A DNA stretch of 64,000 nt, from assembly GCF_021129175.1 (NCBI RefSeq), contig NZ_JAJOHV010000012.1, positions 1 through 64,000 on the forward strand, in the 5' to 3' direction. The position numbers were made by a program, and so were the translations under genes. Source of the stretch: Chromobacterium piscinae. GTDB lineage: Bacteria > Pseudomonadota > Gammaproteobacteria > Burkholderiales > Chromobacteriaceae. The notes under the pieces were generated by a model that saw only the letters and a program-made list of their open reading frames with translations, did not search any database and had not been told where the DNA came from. Shown one piece after another: positions 47,201-58,100 of this stretch; the first letter of the stretch is position 1, and each line of letters starts with the position of its first letter.

Positions 47201-50200
47201 GCGCGCAGCCGGCTCTCATTGCGCGCGGACAATACGATGGCGACGGCAGCATCGCGGCGCGTGATCGGCGGCGCAATCGAGGCATTCGGAACATATTCCT
47301 CAAGAATTACGTGCGCATTCCCCCCGCCCGCGCCAAACGACGATATGCCTGCCACTCTTGGATATTCGACGGTGACGCCGCTACGCTCCACTACCGGACG
47401 CTTCCAGTCCGCCAGCTCCCGCTGAACAACGAAGGGGCTGTTCTCAAAGTCTATATAGGGATTCAGCTCCGATGAATGCAGCGAAGGCACGAGTTCGCGA
47501 TGCTGCATTTGCAAAAGCACCTTGGTAATGCCCGAAATCCCGGCCGCGCTTTCGCAATGGCCGATATTGGACTTAACGGAGCCGATCGCGCAAAACCCAT
47601 TGTCGTCCGTGAATTCGCGGAATGCTTTCGTTAATCCTGCGATTTCGATTGGGTCGCCCAAGGAGGTGCCAGTGCCATGGGCTTCGATGTAACTAATGGC
47701 GCGCGGGTCGATGCCTGCCTCGGCAATGGCTGTGTAGATTGCCCGGCTTTGCGCATTTGGATTGGGAACGGAGTAACTGCTGGTTTTGCCGCCATGATTG
47801 ATGGCGGTGGCGCGGATGATGCCGTAAATATGATCGCCGTCTCTCTCGGCTTTCCACCTGGGTTTCAACATGACGGCGCCTACGCCTTCGCCTGGGACAT
47901 AACCATCCCCTCCCTTGCCGAAACTTTCACAGCGCCCCTTGCTTGATGCGAAACTACCCTGCGCCAGCATCAGGTATTTATTAGGATGAACGGACACATT
48001 CACACCGCCGGCGATGGCAGCTTCGCACTCGCCGCTCAGAATGCTTTGGCATGCAAGATGAATGGCCGTTAAAGAAGACGAGCACATGGTATCCACCGCC
48101 ATGCTGGGGCCGTGGAAGTTATAAAAATATGACACTCGATTGGCAATGGACGACGGGCTTCCCGTCAGCGCGATTGGTTTTCCAATCGCCATGCGCTGTG
48201 CGCCATAGAGCTGATACTCCTCGTACATGACGCCGACAAAGACCCCTACATCGCCTCCCTGGCCGGATGACATCTCCACCGCCAACGCGTCTCGCGTATA
48301 ACCCGCATCCTCAAGCACCTCATGCGCGCACTGAAGGAATAAGCGCTCCTGCGGGTCCATCAACTCCGCCTCGCGCGGCGAGATATTGAAGAACAAGGGA
48401 TCAAACCTATCGACGCCATGGATGAAACCGCCCCATTTGCTGTAGGTTTTGCCATCGAGATTTTTGTTTGCGTCGAAATATCGGCTGTGATCCCATCGAT
48501 CCCCGGGAATCTCAGAGATGCAGTCCTTACCCTCACGAAGGTTGCGCCAGAACTGGCTCAGATCATCCGCCTGCGGATAGCGGCCTGCCACGCCAATGAT
48601 GGCAATGTCTAACGGATGGCCGGAATTGGTTTCGTCGCTGGGCGGCGGGGACAACATTGGCTCGCACGCTGGCTCGCGCGCGGCGGCGGCATCTTCGACT
48701 ACGCAGGACGACTTCGCACTCACACCGGCCTCTAGCTCCGCAGGCCTCGCTACCGCGATGCCAAGCCCAGCCATACGCTTTATCCGCTCCAAATGGGTGG
48801 ATAGGAAGTAAGCAGCCAATTCACGGATACTGCGATATTCGAAGAACAGCGTTTTCGACAATGGGCCGAATGTTTTTTCCAACTCCGTGGTGAGCTGCAT
48901 CACCATGATGGAGTCAATGCCGTATTTCTCCATCGGAGCATCGGCATGGAGGCGTGCCAGCGGCACGCCGATAACGGCGGACAACACGTTCTTGATATGG
49001 CTCACCGCATGCTCGGCCAAGCTCTCGCGATCCAAGCTGTCGGCTGCGATTGGCGGCGTTTCTGTAAACGCCAACGCCGGCGCGTGAACATTACCGTCGG
49101 CCCGCAAGGCAGCCTGCAAGCGCGCATGATCCCCCTGCAGCACCAGCACCTGGGAATACGCAGTCCCCAGCGCGCGGTACAATGCCGCAATCCCATTTGC
49201 GGTCGGCATGGCCAACGCGCCGACACTTTCCCGCATAGCCCGCTCGGTCGCTTTATCCACTCGCATCCCGCCGTCTTGCCATAACGGCCAGTTGATAGCG
49301 AGGGCGCGACCATGTCGCTGCTTCGATTCAGCCAATGCGTTTCTATATTCGGCGAATGCATCCATAAATCCATTCGCCGCCGCGTAGTCAGCCTGTCCAG
49401 GGTTACCGAATACGGCCGCGCCAGCTGAAAACAAGATAAACACATCAAGCGCGAAGTCTCGGCTAGCCTCATCCAAATTGATGAGCCCCCTTACTTTGGG
49501 AGCCAGTACCTTAGCCAAATCCGCTTCGTTTTTCCTGACGATGAAGCTGTCTCGAATCATGCCAGCGCTATGAATAATGCCGTCGAGCCGACCATAATCG
49601 GTTCGCACATGCTGCATTAAACGGAAAACCTCCAACTCGTCAGCGATATCCACTTGTCGATATGAGACCCCCCCCCCAGAAAGCTTGAGCGCCGCGAGTT
49701 CCCGCTCTTTTTCCGCATCAAGATGGGAGCGCCCTACAAGTATCACCGTTGGCGACTTAGCATTCCGACAGATCTCCTCGGCAAAGATGCGGCCCAAACC
49801 ACCGGTGCCTCCGGTAATCAGGTAGACGCCTCCATCCTTCCAACGCAGGCTTTCTCGTTGCGGGCTGTCATCCCACGCTTCCCACACGCAAACCGAACGC
49901 TTCCGCCCCTCGTAGCGCACCCATTGGCTCGACGACGCGTTGAACTCCTGCACTAGAATGGGTTCAGCGTCCACCGCGCTGATCGTGGCATCCAATTCAA
50001 TCAGCTGAGTATCCAACCCTGGATTTTCGAGCTTGGCCGTTTTGAGCATCCCCGCCAATCCCGACAATACTCGGGCCTCTCCATCATTTGGGATCAACAC
50101 TTGCAACTTGGCATCGCCGTCGCTCCAGCTGGCGAAAATCTGCTGGATCCGCTGCAGCAACTGGATTGCATAGGCTTCAAAGCGCGCCCCTAAGTTCGAC

Positions 50201-53200
50201 GAAACGCTGTTCAAGCGCACGCAGTGGGCGCCAGGCAGCCTCGCCTGCAGCGCGTCGACGGACAGTGCTTCCAGCTCACACAACAGCACGATGTGCCGCG
50301 TAGATGCGCTCCGCCTCTCCTGCCCGTGCAAAGCCTCTTCAATCCACACCGGATGAAGCGACAACGTGCCAAACGCGGCCGAGGCCTCGGTCGATGCGCT
50401 CGCCCTCGCAATAAAGCCTTTCAGGTCTACGCAAACCAAGCCGTCGTTGTTGAACAATTGAAGGTCGAAGCGCTCCAGTCCCGCAGACTGTCCGGTCGAA
50501 ACGCCACGCGTGACATGCGCCCACATGACAGGTTCGCAGCGAGCCAATATCCGGACATCCTCCATAGAAAATGGCAATGCCGCTCGGAGCTCTCCCTTAT
50601 CCAAACCGAATCCAATAGTCGTCTGCAGGGCGGCATCGAGCAAACTGGGATGCATCACAAAATCCGTCAGCGATGCCTGGATAGAAGATGGCAATACCAG
50701 TTTCGCCACAATCTGATCGCCGCCGACATGCAGCTCGGCAATTGCTCGATGCCCAGGGCCATATTCGATGCCCAAAGACGCGAAGGCATCATAGATTTGC
50801 TGCGCGGCAAACGTCTTGTTCGAGCATGCGCGCTTCAAGGCGTCCAAATCCACTCGCCGGCGATCGATATCGTCAATCCTCTCGACCCAGCCACGGCTAT
50901 AAATCCGCTCCGGCAGTTGCTCGGAGTCCAAGCCGCCAATCTCGTAGGCGCAGCGGCCCGGCTCACGCGAATGCAGACGAAGCAGCACGCTCTCGGCGCC
51001 CCCCTCAACCATAAGCGGCCTGCCCCAGATGATATTTCGCAAACGGAGCCCCCCCTTCTCGCCGCCCCCCTGCAACGTCAGCTGTGCCGCCGCGCGCGCC
51101 ATCTCAAGGTACGCAGCCCCCGGCAGCAATTTTCGACCGCCGATGACATGGTCGCGCAGAAAGAACTCAGTGCCGTCAAAGTTTGCGCTATAGCGGGATT
51201 CGTTGGGAATCGACACATCCTCATGCACGAGGGCATGCAGCCGCGGCGCCATCGATATCGATGGCGCCGCGGCATCGCGCCAAGGACGGATTTCGCTCTG
51301 TGGAATCCAATAGGACTCCCTGGCGAAGGGATAGGTTGGCAAAGGTACTCGCTGATGGCTGCCGTCAATGAATAGTTCCGCATAATCCAGCTCGTAGCCC
51401 TTCATATAGAGCTCAGCAACAACGCGGATATTCTCGTGATATGACCCATCCGCTTCTGGCTCGGCGCATTTTTTGATGCACGCTTTGCCAAGCTCTTTGT
51501 CGGACTGCCGCTCCTGCCACTGGTACTCATGCACTTCGGACACAGATACCCGATCCGACAGGCCCCGCTCCGACCACTCCGTCAAGAGAGCGTTCAACTC
51601 CTCGCATGAGGCAGCAATGCAGGATAAGCGATGACGCAAATGTCGCCTTCCAGTCAAAAGAGTGAAGCTGACATCGCCGCAGCTCATTGCGATGTTCTGA
51701 CGGCAATGGGCCGCAAGCCGCTGCGCCTGCAGATAGAGTTGCTCCGGCGTTTCGGCTGACAACGCGATCAAATAGCCGGGCCTCGCAACCATGCTCCTGC
51801 GCGGAATGGGCGGCGCTTCCTCGACAAGCATGTGAGCATTGGTTCCGCTGAAACCAAACGAGCTCAACGCAGCCATCCGCCTCTGGCTCGGCGGAGCAAC
51901 CCAGTCCGTCAAGGCGGTATTGACATAGAATGGGCTGTTTTCAAAATCGATATGAGAGTTGCCATTCTTGAAATGAATGGAAGGCGGAATCTTCTTGTGC
52001 TTCAGCGATAACAATATTTTGAGCAAGCCGGCCACCCCGGCTGCCGCAGTCGTATGCCCGATATTCGATTTGATCGAGCCGACCGCGCAGAACTGTTTTT
52101 TCGCTGTGTGCTTCCGGAATGCCCTAGCAAGCGCGTCGAATTCAATTGGATCGCCTAGCTTGGTGCCTGTTCCGTGCATCTCGACCATTTGGATATGCTC
52201 GGGGTCGACGTTATGCTTCTCGTACAGCCAGCATTCCAACTGCTCCTGCGATTTGGCGCTCGGCGCGGTAATTCCATTGGAGGTGCCGTCTTGGTTGATG
52301 CCGCTGCCCCGGATCACCGCATATACATGATCTCCGGCCTCGACGGCATCGGACAGCCTCTTCAAAACAACCACGCCAGCACCTTCGCCCGGCACGAAAC
52401 CGTCCGCCCGCTCATCTAGCGTGTAGCAGCGGCCGCTAGCCGATAGCATTTCGGCGCGACCAGCGGAGGTGTAGAGGTCCGGCGTGCACTGAATCGATAC
52501 GCCGCCAGCCAACGCAAAGTCTATTTCGCCCGCCAGCAAGGCTTGGCAGGCCAGATGGATCGCCACCAAAGAGCTCGAACACGCCGTATCGACCGAAATA
52601 GCCGCACCTTGCAGATCGAGGTAATACGCGATACGAGCCGGAATAATCGAGCTTGCATTGCCCCACATGGATTGCGCGGGCGCCTTATCGCTAAACAATT
52701 GTCGATAATCCGAAGCCCCGCAGCCAACATACACGCCGCCATTCCTCCCTTGCATCGCAATACCGGCATAGCCTGCGTCCTCCAGCGCCTTCCAGCACTC
52801 CTCAAGGAAAACCCGCTGCTGCGGATCCATCCACGAGGCCTCAACGCCGGAAATATTGAAAAATGCCGGATCGAATTTATCGATATCGTCCAGGAAACTG
52901 CCGTGATTGCAGTACCGCTCGCGATCTTGGAAATACTCCGCCAGATTCCAACGAGTCACAGGCTGAACCAGGTCGGCGCCATTAGCCAAATGCTCCCACA
53001 GGTCATGGAGCTCATTCGACTGCGCAAACCGACCGCTCATCCCCACCACGGCAAGCGTTTCGCCTGTCAACGAGGTTTGCGGGCGAGCTGGGGCCAAGAG
53101 GGAGCTTGGCAGCCGCGCAGCGGCGTCGGCGTGATCAACCTTATCGGGAGCCCGGCTTGGCAGCGGGCGGCCTTGAGCCGCCCCGTCTCGCGCCAAACGC

Positions 53201-55023
53201 TCGGCCACATCCGCAAACCGCTCCAAAATATGTCGAGACAACCGCTCTATCGAGCTATGTTGAAACAAAACCGTCGTTTTCAGCTCGATATCCAACGCTC
53301 GGTTCAGCGACTGGGTAAACTGACCTGCAGTAATAGAATCGAGCCCGTAGTCGGCAAATGCCCCATCCTGGCCCAGATCCTCGGCATTCAGGTGTAGGCA
53401 TGCACACAATTGCTGCCTGACTACGCTCTTCACTCGGCTTTTGGCAGCCTCAAATAAATCCTCGCCAGAGAAACTCGTCTCTATGCGCGCGCCTTCTGGC
53501 TTGACCGACTCGCCGACGGTCATCGGAGATGGCGACCCCGCCTCCGCAAATACGGCAGAGACCGATGCGACGGCTGCCGCCACCGCCGTTTGGTGTTCGC
53601 TCAACAGATATTCACTGAGTCGATTCACCGAACTGTGATCAAATAATATGGTGGTCTTCAGCTGGATATTCAGCGCGGTGTTGATCGCATGAACCAACTG
53701 CCCGGCCGTGATCGAATCCAATCCATAATCCGCAAACGATTTGCGGTCAATCACCTCTTCCTGGGCGATGCATAAGCAACGTCCGATATGGCCGCGAATG
53801 ATTTCCTTGAGCCCGGCTTCGAACGACAAACCAGTAGCCGCGCACTGCTGATTGGCGGCAAACTGCGCCGGTTCCCGCTTTTCTGTCAGGGATGGCCTTC
53901 CATTCCCTGCGCCAAGCTGAGCGTTTCTTTGCCGTCTCCGCAACATGCCATCGCTCTCGGCGACAAAGACTTGCTGTTCGGAATCGAGCGGGCTGGCCTC
54001 CGGGCGCGCGGACAGTTTAAAACCCTCCTGGGCCAAAATGGTCTGCCAAACCTGCGGATAGAGCGCTGGACAGCCTGGAATACGCAACGCCGCATCGTCA
54101 TATGACCACCAAGCCTCCAGCAAACCGAAGGTCACGTGCGCGAATAAAGAATACTGGCTAAGCTCGCTAATCACGATCATGCCGCGGGCGACCAATAGCC
54201 GCTTCGCATTTTGCAAAGTATTTCTGATGTTTTTCGTTGCGTGCAGAACATTGGTCGCAAGCACGATATCGTAGCTGCCACAGCTTAGCCCTTGCTCCTC
54301 AGGAGGAGATCCGGCATCGAAAATATGACACTTAATGAAGGGATAGCGGCCCGAGTACTCGCGTTCGGCATGCCGTAAAAATGCCGTCGAAAGATCCGTA
54401 TAGCCATATTCGTCTATATACGCGGCAAATTCTGACAGTTTCTCGAGAACGGCTGCGCTAGTTCCGCCCGTTCCCGCGCCGATTTCAAGAATCCGCACTT
54501 TTCGAGAGGGTGCCTCGCCAATAGACTCCCGCACGCGGCTCGCCACGGTTTCCGCTACGATATTGTTATAGAAATCGGCCTGATCGTTGTTCTTGTAAAC
54601 TCCCTCCACCCGCTCCATAGAGGAATGGGGAAACATGACTTCCGTCGCCAGCTTTTCTCCCGCCAGTATCTCGGGCAATGCCCGGAGCATCTCCTCCGCC
54701 AGACGCGCCTTAGCGCGATAATTCGAATGACTAAAGAACAGCGTCTTTCTTGCCTCCCATGCCGGCCAGGCTTCTTCTACTCGGCGCGCTACAGACGTCG
54801 GGAGGTAGCGGCCCCGTTCCAGGCTAAAATAAGACTCCCCGACCAGATGGCTTAGGCTTCCCTCAAGCCAGCGCGCATAAAAAGCCGGCAATCCACGCTC
54901 GGCCGCAAACGCTGGAAGGCTGTCATTTGTTTGCCCCGCCACGCCAGCCATTTGCAATTGGCATGCCAGCAATCCGCAAAGCGATTCATTGAATTCCCTA
55001 TCCAGGGCAAAATCATTCTTCAC
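44269..55023 (-). CDS. Trans-AT PKS: cMT-ACP-ACP-KS-DH-KR-ACP-KS-DH-KR
   Basis: 3584 residues from the GTG at 55023, which has AGG nine bases upstream; a TTG at 55032 is the other option. Order: C-methyltransferase (1-365; LEIGAGTGGTS near 178), two similar ACPs (Ser437 and Ser563, both YGLDSITAGQ), KS (654-1068; Cys815, HGTGT), DH (1260-1530; His1292, Asp1463), KR (about 1700-1920; GGTGGLG, Tyr1880, but Ala1867 where the catalytic Ser is expected), ACP (Ser2038), KS (2138-2576; Cys2314, HGTGT), DH (2760-3040; His2797, Asp2966), and KR (about 3150-3520; Tyr3434) followed by a roughly 60-residue tail. The first cMT methylates the unit added by the last KS of the preceding protein. It should add two units, nominally both enoyl, the second methylated by the next protein. 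Confidence 0.93.
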   Translation of the reverse strand: MKNDFALDREFNESLCGLLACQLQMAGVAGQTNDSLPAFAAERGLPAFYARWLEGSLSHLVGESYFSLERGRYLPTSVARRVEEAWPAWEARKTLFFSHSNYRAKARLAEEMLRALPEILAGEKLATEVMFPHSSMERVEGVYKNNDQADFYNNIVAETVASRVRESIGEAPSRKVRILEIGAGTGGTSAAVLEKLSEFAAYIDEYGYTDLSTAFLRHAEREYSGRYPFIKCHIFDAGSPPEEQGLSCGSYDIVLATNVLHATKNIRNTLQNAKRLLVARGMIVISELSQYSLFAHVTFGLLEAWWSYDDAALRIPGCPALYPQVWQTILAQEGFKLSARPEASPLDSEQQVFVAESDGMLRRRQRNAQLGAGNGRPSLTEKREPAQFAANQQCAATGLSFEAGLKEIIRGHIGRCLCIAQEEVIDRKSFADYGLDSITAGQLVHAINTALNIQLKTTILFDHSSVNRLSEYLLSEHQTAVAAAVASVSAVFAEAGSPSPMTVGESVKPEGARIETSFSGEDLFEAAKSRVKSVVRQQLCACLHLNAEDLGQDGAFADYGLDSITAGQFTQSLNRALDIELKTTVLFQHSSIERLSRHILERFADVAERLARDGAAQGRPLPSRAPDKVDHADAAARLPSSLLAPARPQTSLTGETLAVVGMSGRFAQSNELHDLWEHLANGADLVQPVTRWNLAEYFQDRERYCNHGSFLDDIDKFDPAFFNISGVEASWMDPQQRVFLEECWKALEDAGYAGIAMQGRNGGVYVGCGASDYRQLFSDKAPAQSMWGNASSIIPARIAYYLDLQGAAISVDTACSSSLVAIHLACQALLAGEIDFALAGGVSIQCTPDLYTSAGRAEMLSASGRCYTLDERADGFVPGEGAGVVVLKRLSDAVEAGDHVYAVIRGSGINQDGTSNGITAPSAKSQEQLECWLYEKHNVDPEHIQMVEMHGTGTKLGDPIEFDALARAFRKHTAKKQFCAVGSIKSNIGHTTAAAGVAGLLKILLSLKHKKIPPSIHFKNGNSHIDFENSPFYVNTALTDWVAPPSQRRMAALSSFGFSGTNAHMLVEEAPPIPRRSMVARPGYLIALSAETPEQLYLQAQRLAAHCRQNIAMSCGDVSFTLLTGRRHLRHRLSCIAASCEELNALLTEWSERGLSDRVSVSEVHEYQWQERQSDKELGKACIKKCAEPEADGSYHENIRVVAELYMKGYELDYAELFIDGSHQRVPLPTYPFARESYWIPQSEIRPWRDAAAPSISMAPRLHALVHEDVSIPNESRYSANFDGTEFFLRDHVIGGRKLLPGAAYLEMARAAAQLTLQGGGEKGGLRLRNIIWGRPLMVEGGAESVLLRLHSREPGRCAYEIGGLDSEQLPERIYSRGWVERIDDIDRRRVDLDALKRACSNKTFAAQQIYDAFASLGIEYGPGHRAIAELHVGGDQIVAKLVLPSSIQASLTDFVMHPSLLDAALQTTIGFGLDKGELRAALPFSMEDVRILARCEPVMWAHVTRGVSTGQSAGLERFDLQLFNNDGLVCVDLKGFIARASASTEASAAFGTLSLHPVWIEEALHGQERRSASTRHIVLLCELEALSVDALQARLPGAHCVRLNSVSSNLGARFEAYAIQLLQRIQQIFASWSDGDAKLQVLIPNDGEARVLSGLAGMLKTAKLENPGLDTQLIELDATISAVDAEPILVQEFNASSSQWVRYEGRKRSVCVWEAWDDSPQRESLRWKDGGVYLITGGTGGLGRIFAEEICRNAKSPTVILVGRSHLDAEKERELAALKLSGGGVSYRQVDIADELEVFRLMQHVRTDYGRLDGIIHSAGMIRDSFIVRKNEADLAKVLAPKVRGLINLDEASRDFALDVFILFSAGAAVFGNPGQADYAAANGFMDAFAEYRNALAESKQRHGRALAINWPLWQDGGMRVDKATERAMRESVGALAMPTANGIAALYRALGTAYSQVLVLQGDHARLQAALRADGNVHAPALAFTETPPIAADSLDRESLAEHAVSHIKNVLSAVIGVPLARLHADAPMEKYGIDSIMVMQLTTELEKTFGPLSKTLFFEYRSIRELAAYFLSTHLERIKRMAGLGIAVARPAELEAGVSAKSSCVVEDAAAAREPACEPMLSPPPSDETNSGHPLDIAIIGVAGRYPQADDLSQFWRNLREGKDCISEIPGDRWDHSRYFDANKNLDGKTYSKWGGFIHGVDRFDPLFFNISPREAELMDPQERLFLQCAHEVLEDAGYTRDALAVEMSSGQGGDVGVFVGVMYEEYQLYGAQRMAIGKPIALTGSPSSIANRVSYFYNFHGPSMAVDTMCSSSLTAIHLACQSILSGECEAAIAGGVNVSVHPNKYLMLAQGSFASSKGRCESFGKGGDGYVPGEGVGAVMLKPRWKAERDGDHIYGIIRATAINHGGKTSSYSVPNPNAQSRAIYTAIAEAGIDPRAISYIEAHGTGTSLGDPIEIAGLTKAFREFTDDNGFCAIGSVKSNIGHCESAAGISGITKVLLQMQHRELVPSLHSSELNPYIDFENSPFVVQRELADWKRPVVERSGVTVEYPRVAGISSFGAGGGNAHVILEEYVPNASIAPPITRRDAAVAIVLSARNESRLRALASKLLAALPDFRRSSHALSDMAYTLQLGREAMEERLAVIVVSVDELEGKLQDFIAGRDTAEGLFRGRAQRDKEALALFSDDDELMETIDKWFSRRKYKKLLALWIKGLDLDWTRLYAGERPRRVSLPSYPFETERYWVSDSDLLPASVCAASSDSGRLHPLLHRNTSSFAEQRFTSVFKGDEFFLKDHVVRGRPTLPAVAYLEMAYAAMGMADGAVAGQGICIKDVAWAQPAMVEGGAVELHIRLTPQQDGEAEFEVFSSSGPESFALHGQGHIAAFEIHDPQKVSLGELRQAFRNGSIEARQLYQSFRRMGIDYGPGHQAVEEVWLGRDKVMAKLSLPSEISQTANQYVLHPAMLDAALQASLGLILGYSPAVEPTKALLPFSIESVEVFGACTPKMWVVVAYREQLSRDAVRILDADLYDSEGELRVRVRGLCARVLQEDGDQTRRSKQEQGAETVGSAATTMLAPSWEPQPIPDEGLFPAQDQQVLVIGGYGHEQAAISQRFRHTHVMRLDADADIESITVALGNLPVIDHVFWIAPDSDPELSQAGVFIADQERGVIQCFRMAKALLLAGYEDRALGWTFITCQAQAVNPADRLRPSFSSLCGFAGSLAKEFANWRIRLLDLQADVEWPLPGMFHIPADPNGDVWAWRGGVWYRQLLLPSKARAADSQLYKARGVYVVIGGAGGIGECWSEYMIRNYDARIVWIGRKPMDATLQAKIDRLAQLGEPPLYLSADASDGESLAEAYTQIKLKHDIVNGIIHSAIVLSDKSIARMSEESFRSGLAPKVNISAHMAHVFRKEPLDFVLFFSSMISFSKAAGQSNYASGCTFKDVFARRLAAEWPCAVKIMNWGFWGSVGAVALPEYLERMEQLGVGSLQPEEGMEALNTLLNGPINQLAFIKTTRSLAMDGVSAAEFIFEARNRQPSLIKLIRDRTFTQPSPRKFVVSEIAGGALSDDAARQPSMFLESSADYVE

Positions 55024-55108
55024 GATTATCAACCTATATATCTGTACGAAACGATGTCCGACTCAACAGCCCTATCGGCGGAAACCCGGATGATTCTCGA
55101 CAAGCGTT

Positions 55109-58100
55109 TCAATCCGCATGCTCAAGCCCTTCGGCCGGGAGCTTCGCTGAGGCAAACCGCTCTCTCTCGTAGAACTCTATGGACTCGCTGGTATCGACGC
55201 CATCCATGGCAATGGGCCGAGAGGTCTTCAAGATTCCAACCCGCCCCAATGGCCCGCCCCATAACCGGTCAAGGCCGTCAATCGCCTCTGCCGGCTCAAT
55301 GGACGCCACGCCGATCTTTTCCATGCGCTTGCGGTACGCCTCTGAAGCGACTACGCCTACGCTGCCCCAGTAACCCCAATTCATTACCTTGACTTTGCAT
55401 GGCCACTCCTGCGAGAGTCGTTTCGCAAAGCTGTCCTTGAACGCGCAACCCGCCGCGTAATTGCTTTGGCCTGCCGCCTTGGTGAAAGAGATGATCGAGG
55501 AGAAAAACAGGACGAAATCCAGCGGCTCGCGTCCAAATACTTGCGCGAGCCTGGCGCAAACATCGACTTTGGCCGAAAGCCCAGCTCGAAATCTGCCTTC
55601 AGTCATGTTGGCGATGCTTTTGTCAGTCAGCGCGATCGCGGAATGCACGATGCCGTCTATCCGTCCAAAACGCTGTTTTATTTCCCTATAGGCATCTTCC
55701 AACTCATTGCGCCTGGCGGCATCCGCCGCGATATAGTGCGGGGCGGGTCCAAAAACAGCGAGGTGATCCAGCTGCGCCTGGATGGTTGCATCTTTCTGGC
55801 GTCGGCCTATCCACACCAACTGCGCGCCATAACGGCGCAACATGTGCTCGCTCCATGCCGCGCCAATGCCGCCAGCGCCGCCGATCACGACATATATGCC
55901 GCCTCGCTTGCCATGCCCATCTCGGGGCAAAGGAAGCTTGCAGGGAACCAGCTTTTCTCGGTGCCACTCGCCCGTGCGATAAGCCGATACATTGCCACTT
56001 GGACAAGGCGGCAGACTCAATATTTGGTCAACCGGCCAGCCTTCGGCTGCGTCCATATCGGCAACTCGCACTTTCCATGCCGGATACTCCTTAGCAAGAG
56101 ATCCCATAAAGCCATGGAGCCCCGCATGGACGGGATTGACCTCTTCCTCGCCAAGGCTCAACGCAGCAGTCGTAACGGTGGTCAAGGACAGGCGCTTGGA
56201 TTCATACCCCAAATGAATAAGCGCCTTAATAAGCCGGAAATAGCTGAGCAAGCCGTCACTCTGGGCATCAATCAGCTTGTCATCTGCCGCCGAAGCGATC
56301 GGCGTCTCGGGAGCGCACCAGAACAAGTGCCCGATAGGCCCGCATTCCGCCAACTTGGCCACGATCGTTTCTATCGTGTCATCCGCTGCGACAAGCAGCC
56401 TGCGCCAACCGGGCTGCATCGCGCGCACCTGCTCTTGCACGCTTGCATCGCCGCCCATCAATACGAACGTGCCGGCCTCGGAGCGGTGTCGTGGCGATGC
56501 ATGGACTTCCACCGTATCCCACACCGAAGTCAACATCACCGTGCCGTCAAGCAACGGCATGGCGTCGCCGCTTTGGGCCTCGATGACAGTCGGCCGCTCG
56601 CCCGTTGCTTCAAGCGCTATCCGGCCTTCATCGTCAGCCAATACGGATGGCGTCGTTGGACGCGCCGCTTCGGGTCGACCAGCCGATACCCAATACGCGC
56701 CCTTGGCGAAGGGATAGGTCGGCAAAGCCAATCTTGCGAACCCATCACCGGCGAACAGGCTGGGCCAGTCGATTCGATAGCCTTGGACATACAAATCCAT
56801 TACGACGGCGAGATGCTCGAAATATACGCCGGCATCCTGCTCTTCCCGGCAATCGGCAAGGCACTGATTCGCTAGGCTCTTCAGGGAGTCCGGCAAATCG
56901 ATCTCCTTCTCTTCCAATGCGGAAACGCGCACTTGCGGCGAGACGCGGCCTTCTAGCCACCCGGAAGCCAATTCAAGCCACTCGTCCAAGTCGCGCGCGA
57001 TGCACGCCCAGCGATGAGACAAGTGTTTCCTGCCAAGCAAAAGCGTGAAGCTGAGATTGCCGCAATCGGTAGAGGGCGTCTTCCTGCCAAAAGCCGCGAG
57101 CTGCTCGACCTGCTGGCGCAACTGTTCGCCCGTGCGCGCTGACAGCGCGATCATGTAGCCTGGGCGGTCGCGATGGCGACGCATGATCGCCGGCGCTTCC
57201 TCAATAACCATATGCGCGTTAGTGCCGCTCAGTCCGAATGCGCTGACAGCCGCGCGACGCTTCACACCGGCCTCAACCGTCCACGGCTGCAATTCCGTAT
57301 TCACATAGAAAGGGCTTTGCTCGAATCTGATATTCGGATTCTCGTTCTGGAAATGAATCGACGGCGCAAGCTGCCGATGTTTGAGCGCGGCAAGGATCTT
57401 AATGACGCCAGCGACCCCTGCTGCCGCGGTGGTATGCCCGATATTGGTTTTGATGGAGCCGATCGCGCAGTACTGCTTTTTGTCGGTGTATTTTCTGAAT
57501 GCACTAGACAGCGCGCGAAACTCAATCGGATCTCCAAGCTGAGTTCCCGTGCCATGCGCCTCGACCAACTGAATGTGGGCCGGGTCGATGCCGAAACGAT
57601 CGTACACCTCGCACTCGAGCCGCTCCTGAGACAAAGCGCTTGGCGCCGTTATCCCATTGCTTGCGCCATCCTGATTGACACCCGATCCGCTGATGACAGC
57701 GTAAATGTGATCGCCGTCCGCGATTGCGTCTTTGAGTCGCTTCACAACTAGCGCCCCGCACCCTTCCCCAGGCACAAAACCATCCGCTCGGTCATCGAAA
57801 GTGAAGCAACGTCCCGTCTTCGACAACATGCCGGCTCGATGGCCCGCGGCCAAGAACCATGGAGTCGATTGCACATAAACGCCGCCGGCGAGCGCCATAT
57901 CGACCTCGCCAGCCCGCAAAGCCTGGCAGGCAAGATGCAACGATACGAGAGAACTCGAGCATGCGGAGTCGATCGCAAGCGCAGGTCCTTGAAGATTAAG
58001 GTAATACGAAATCCGGGCCGGAATGATCGAGCCGATATTGCCCCACATCGCCTGAGCTGGTGCATCCTTCTCGATCAAGCGCTGATAGTCGCCGCCGTTA

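Noticed and set aside
55466-56875. 469-codon plus-strand frame inside the PKS region, with others such as 50224-51375 and 32768-33514
   Set aside because: They are antisense to well-defined KS, KR and DH coding sequence and have no domain signature or start signals.
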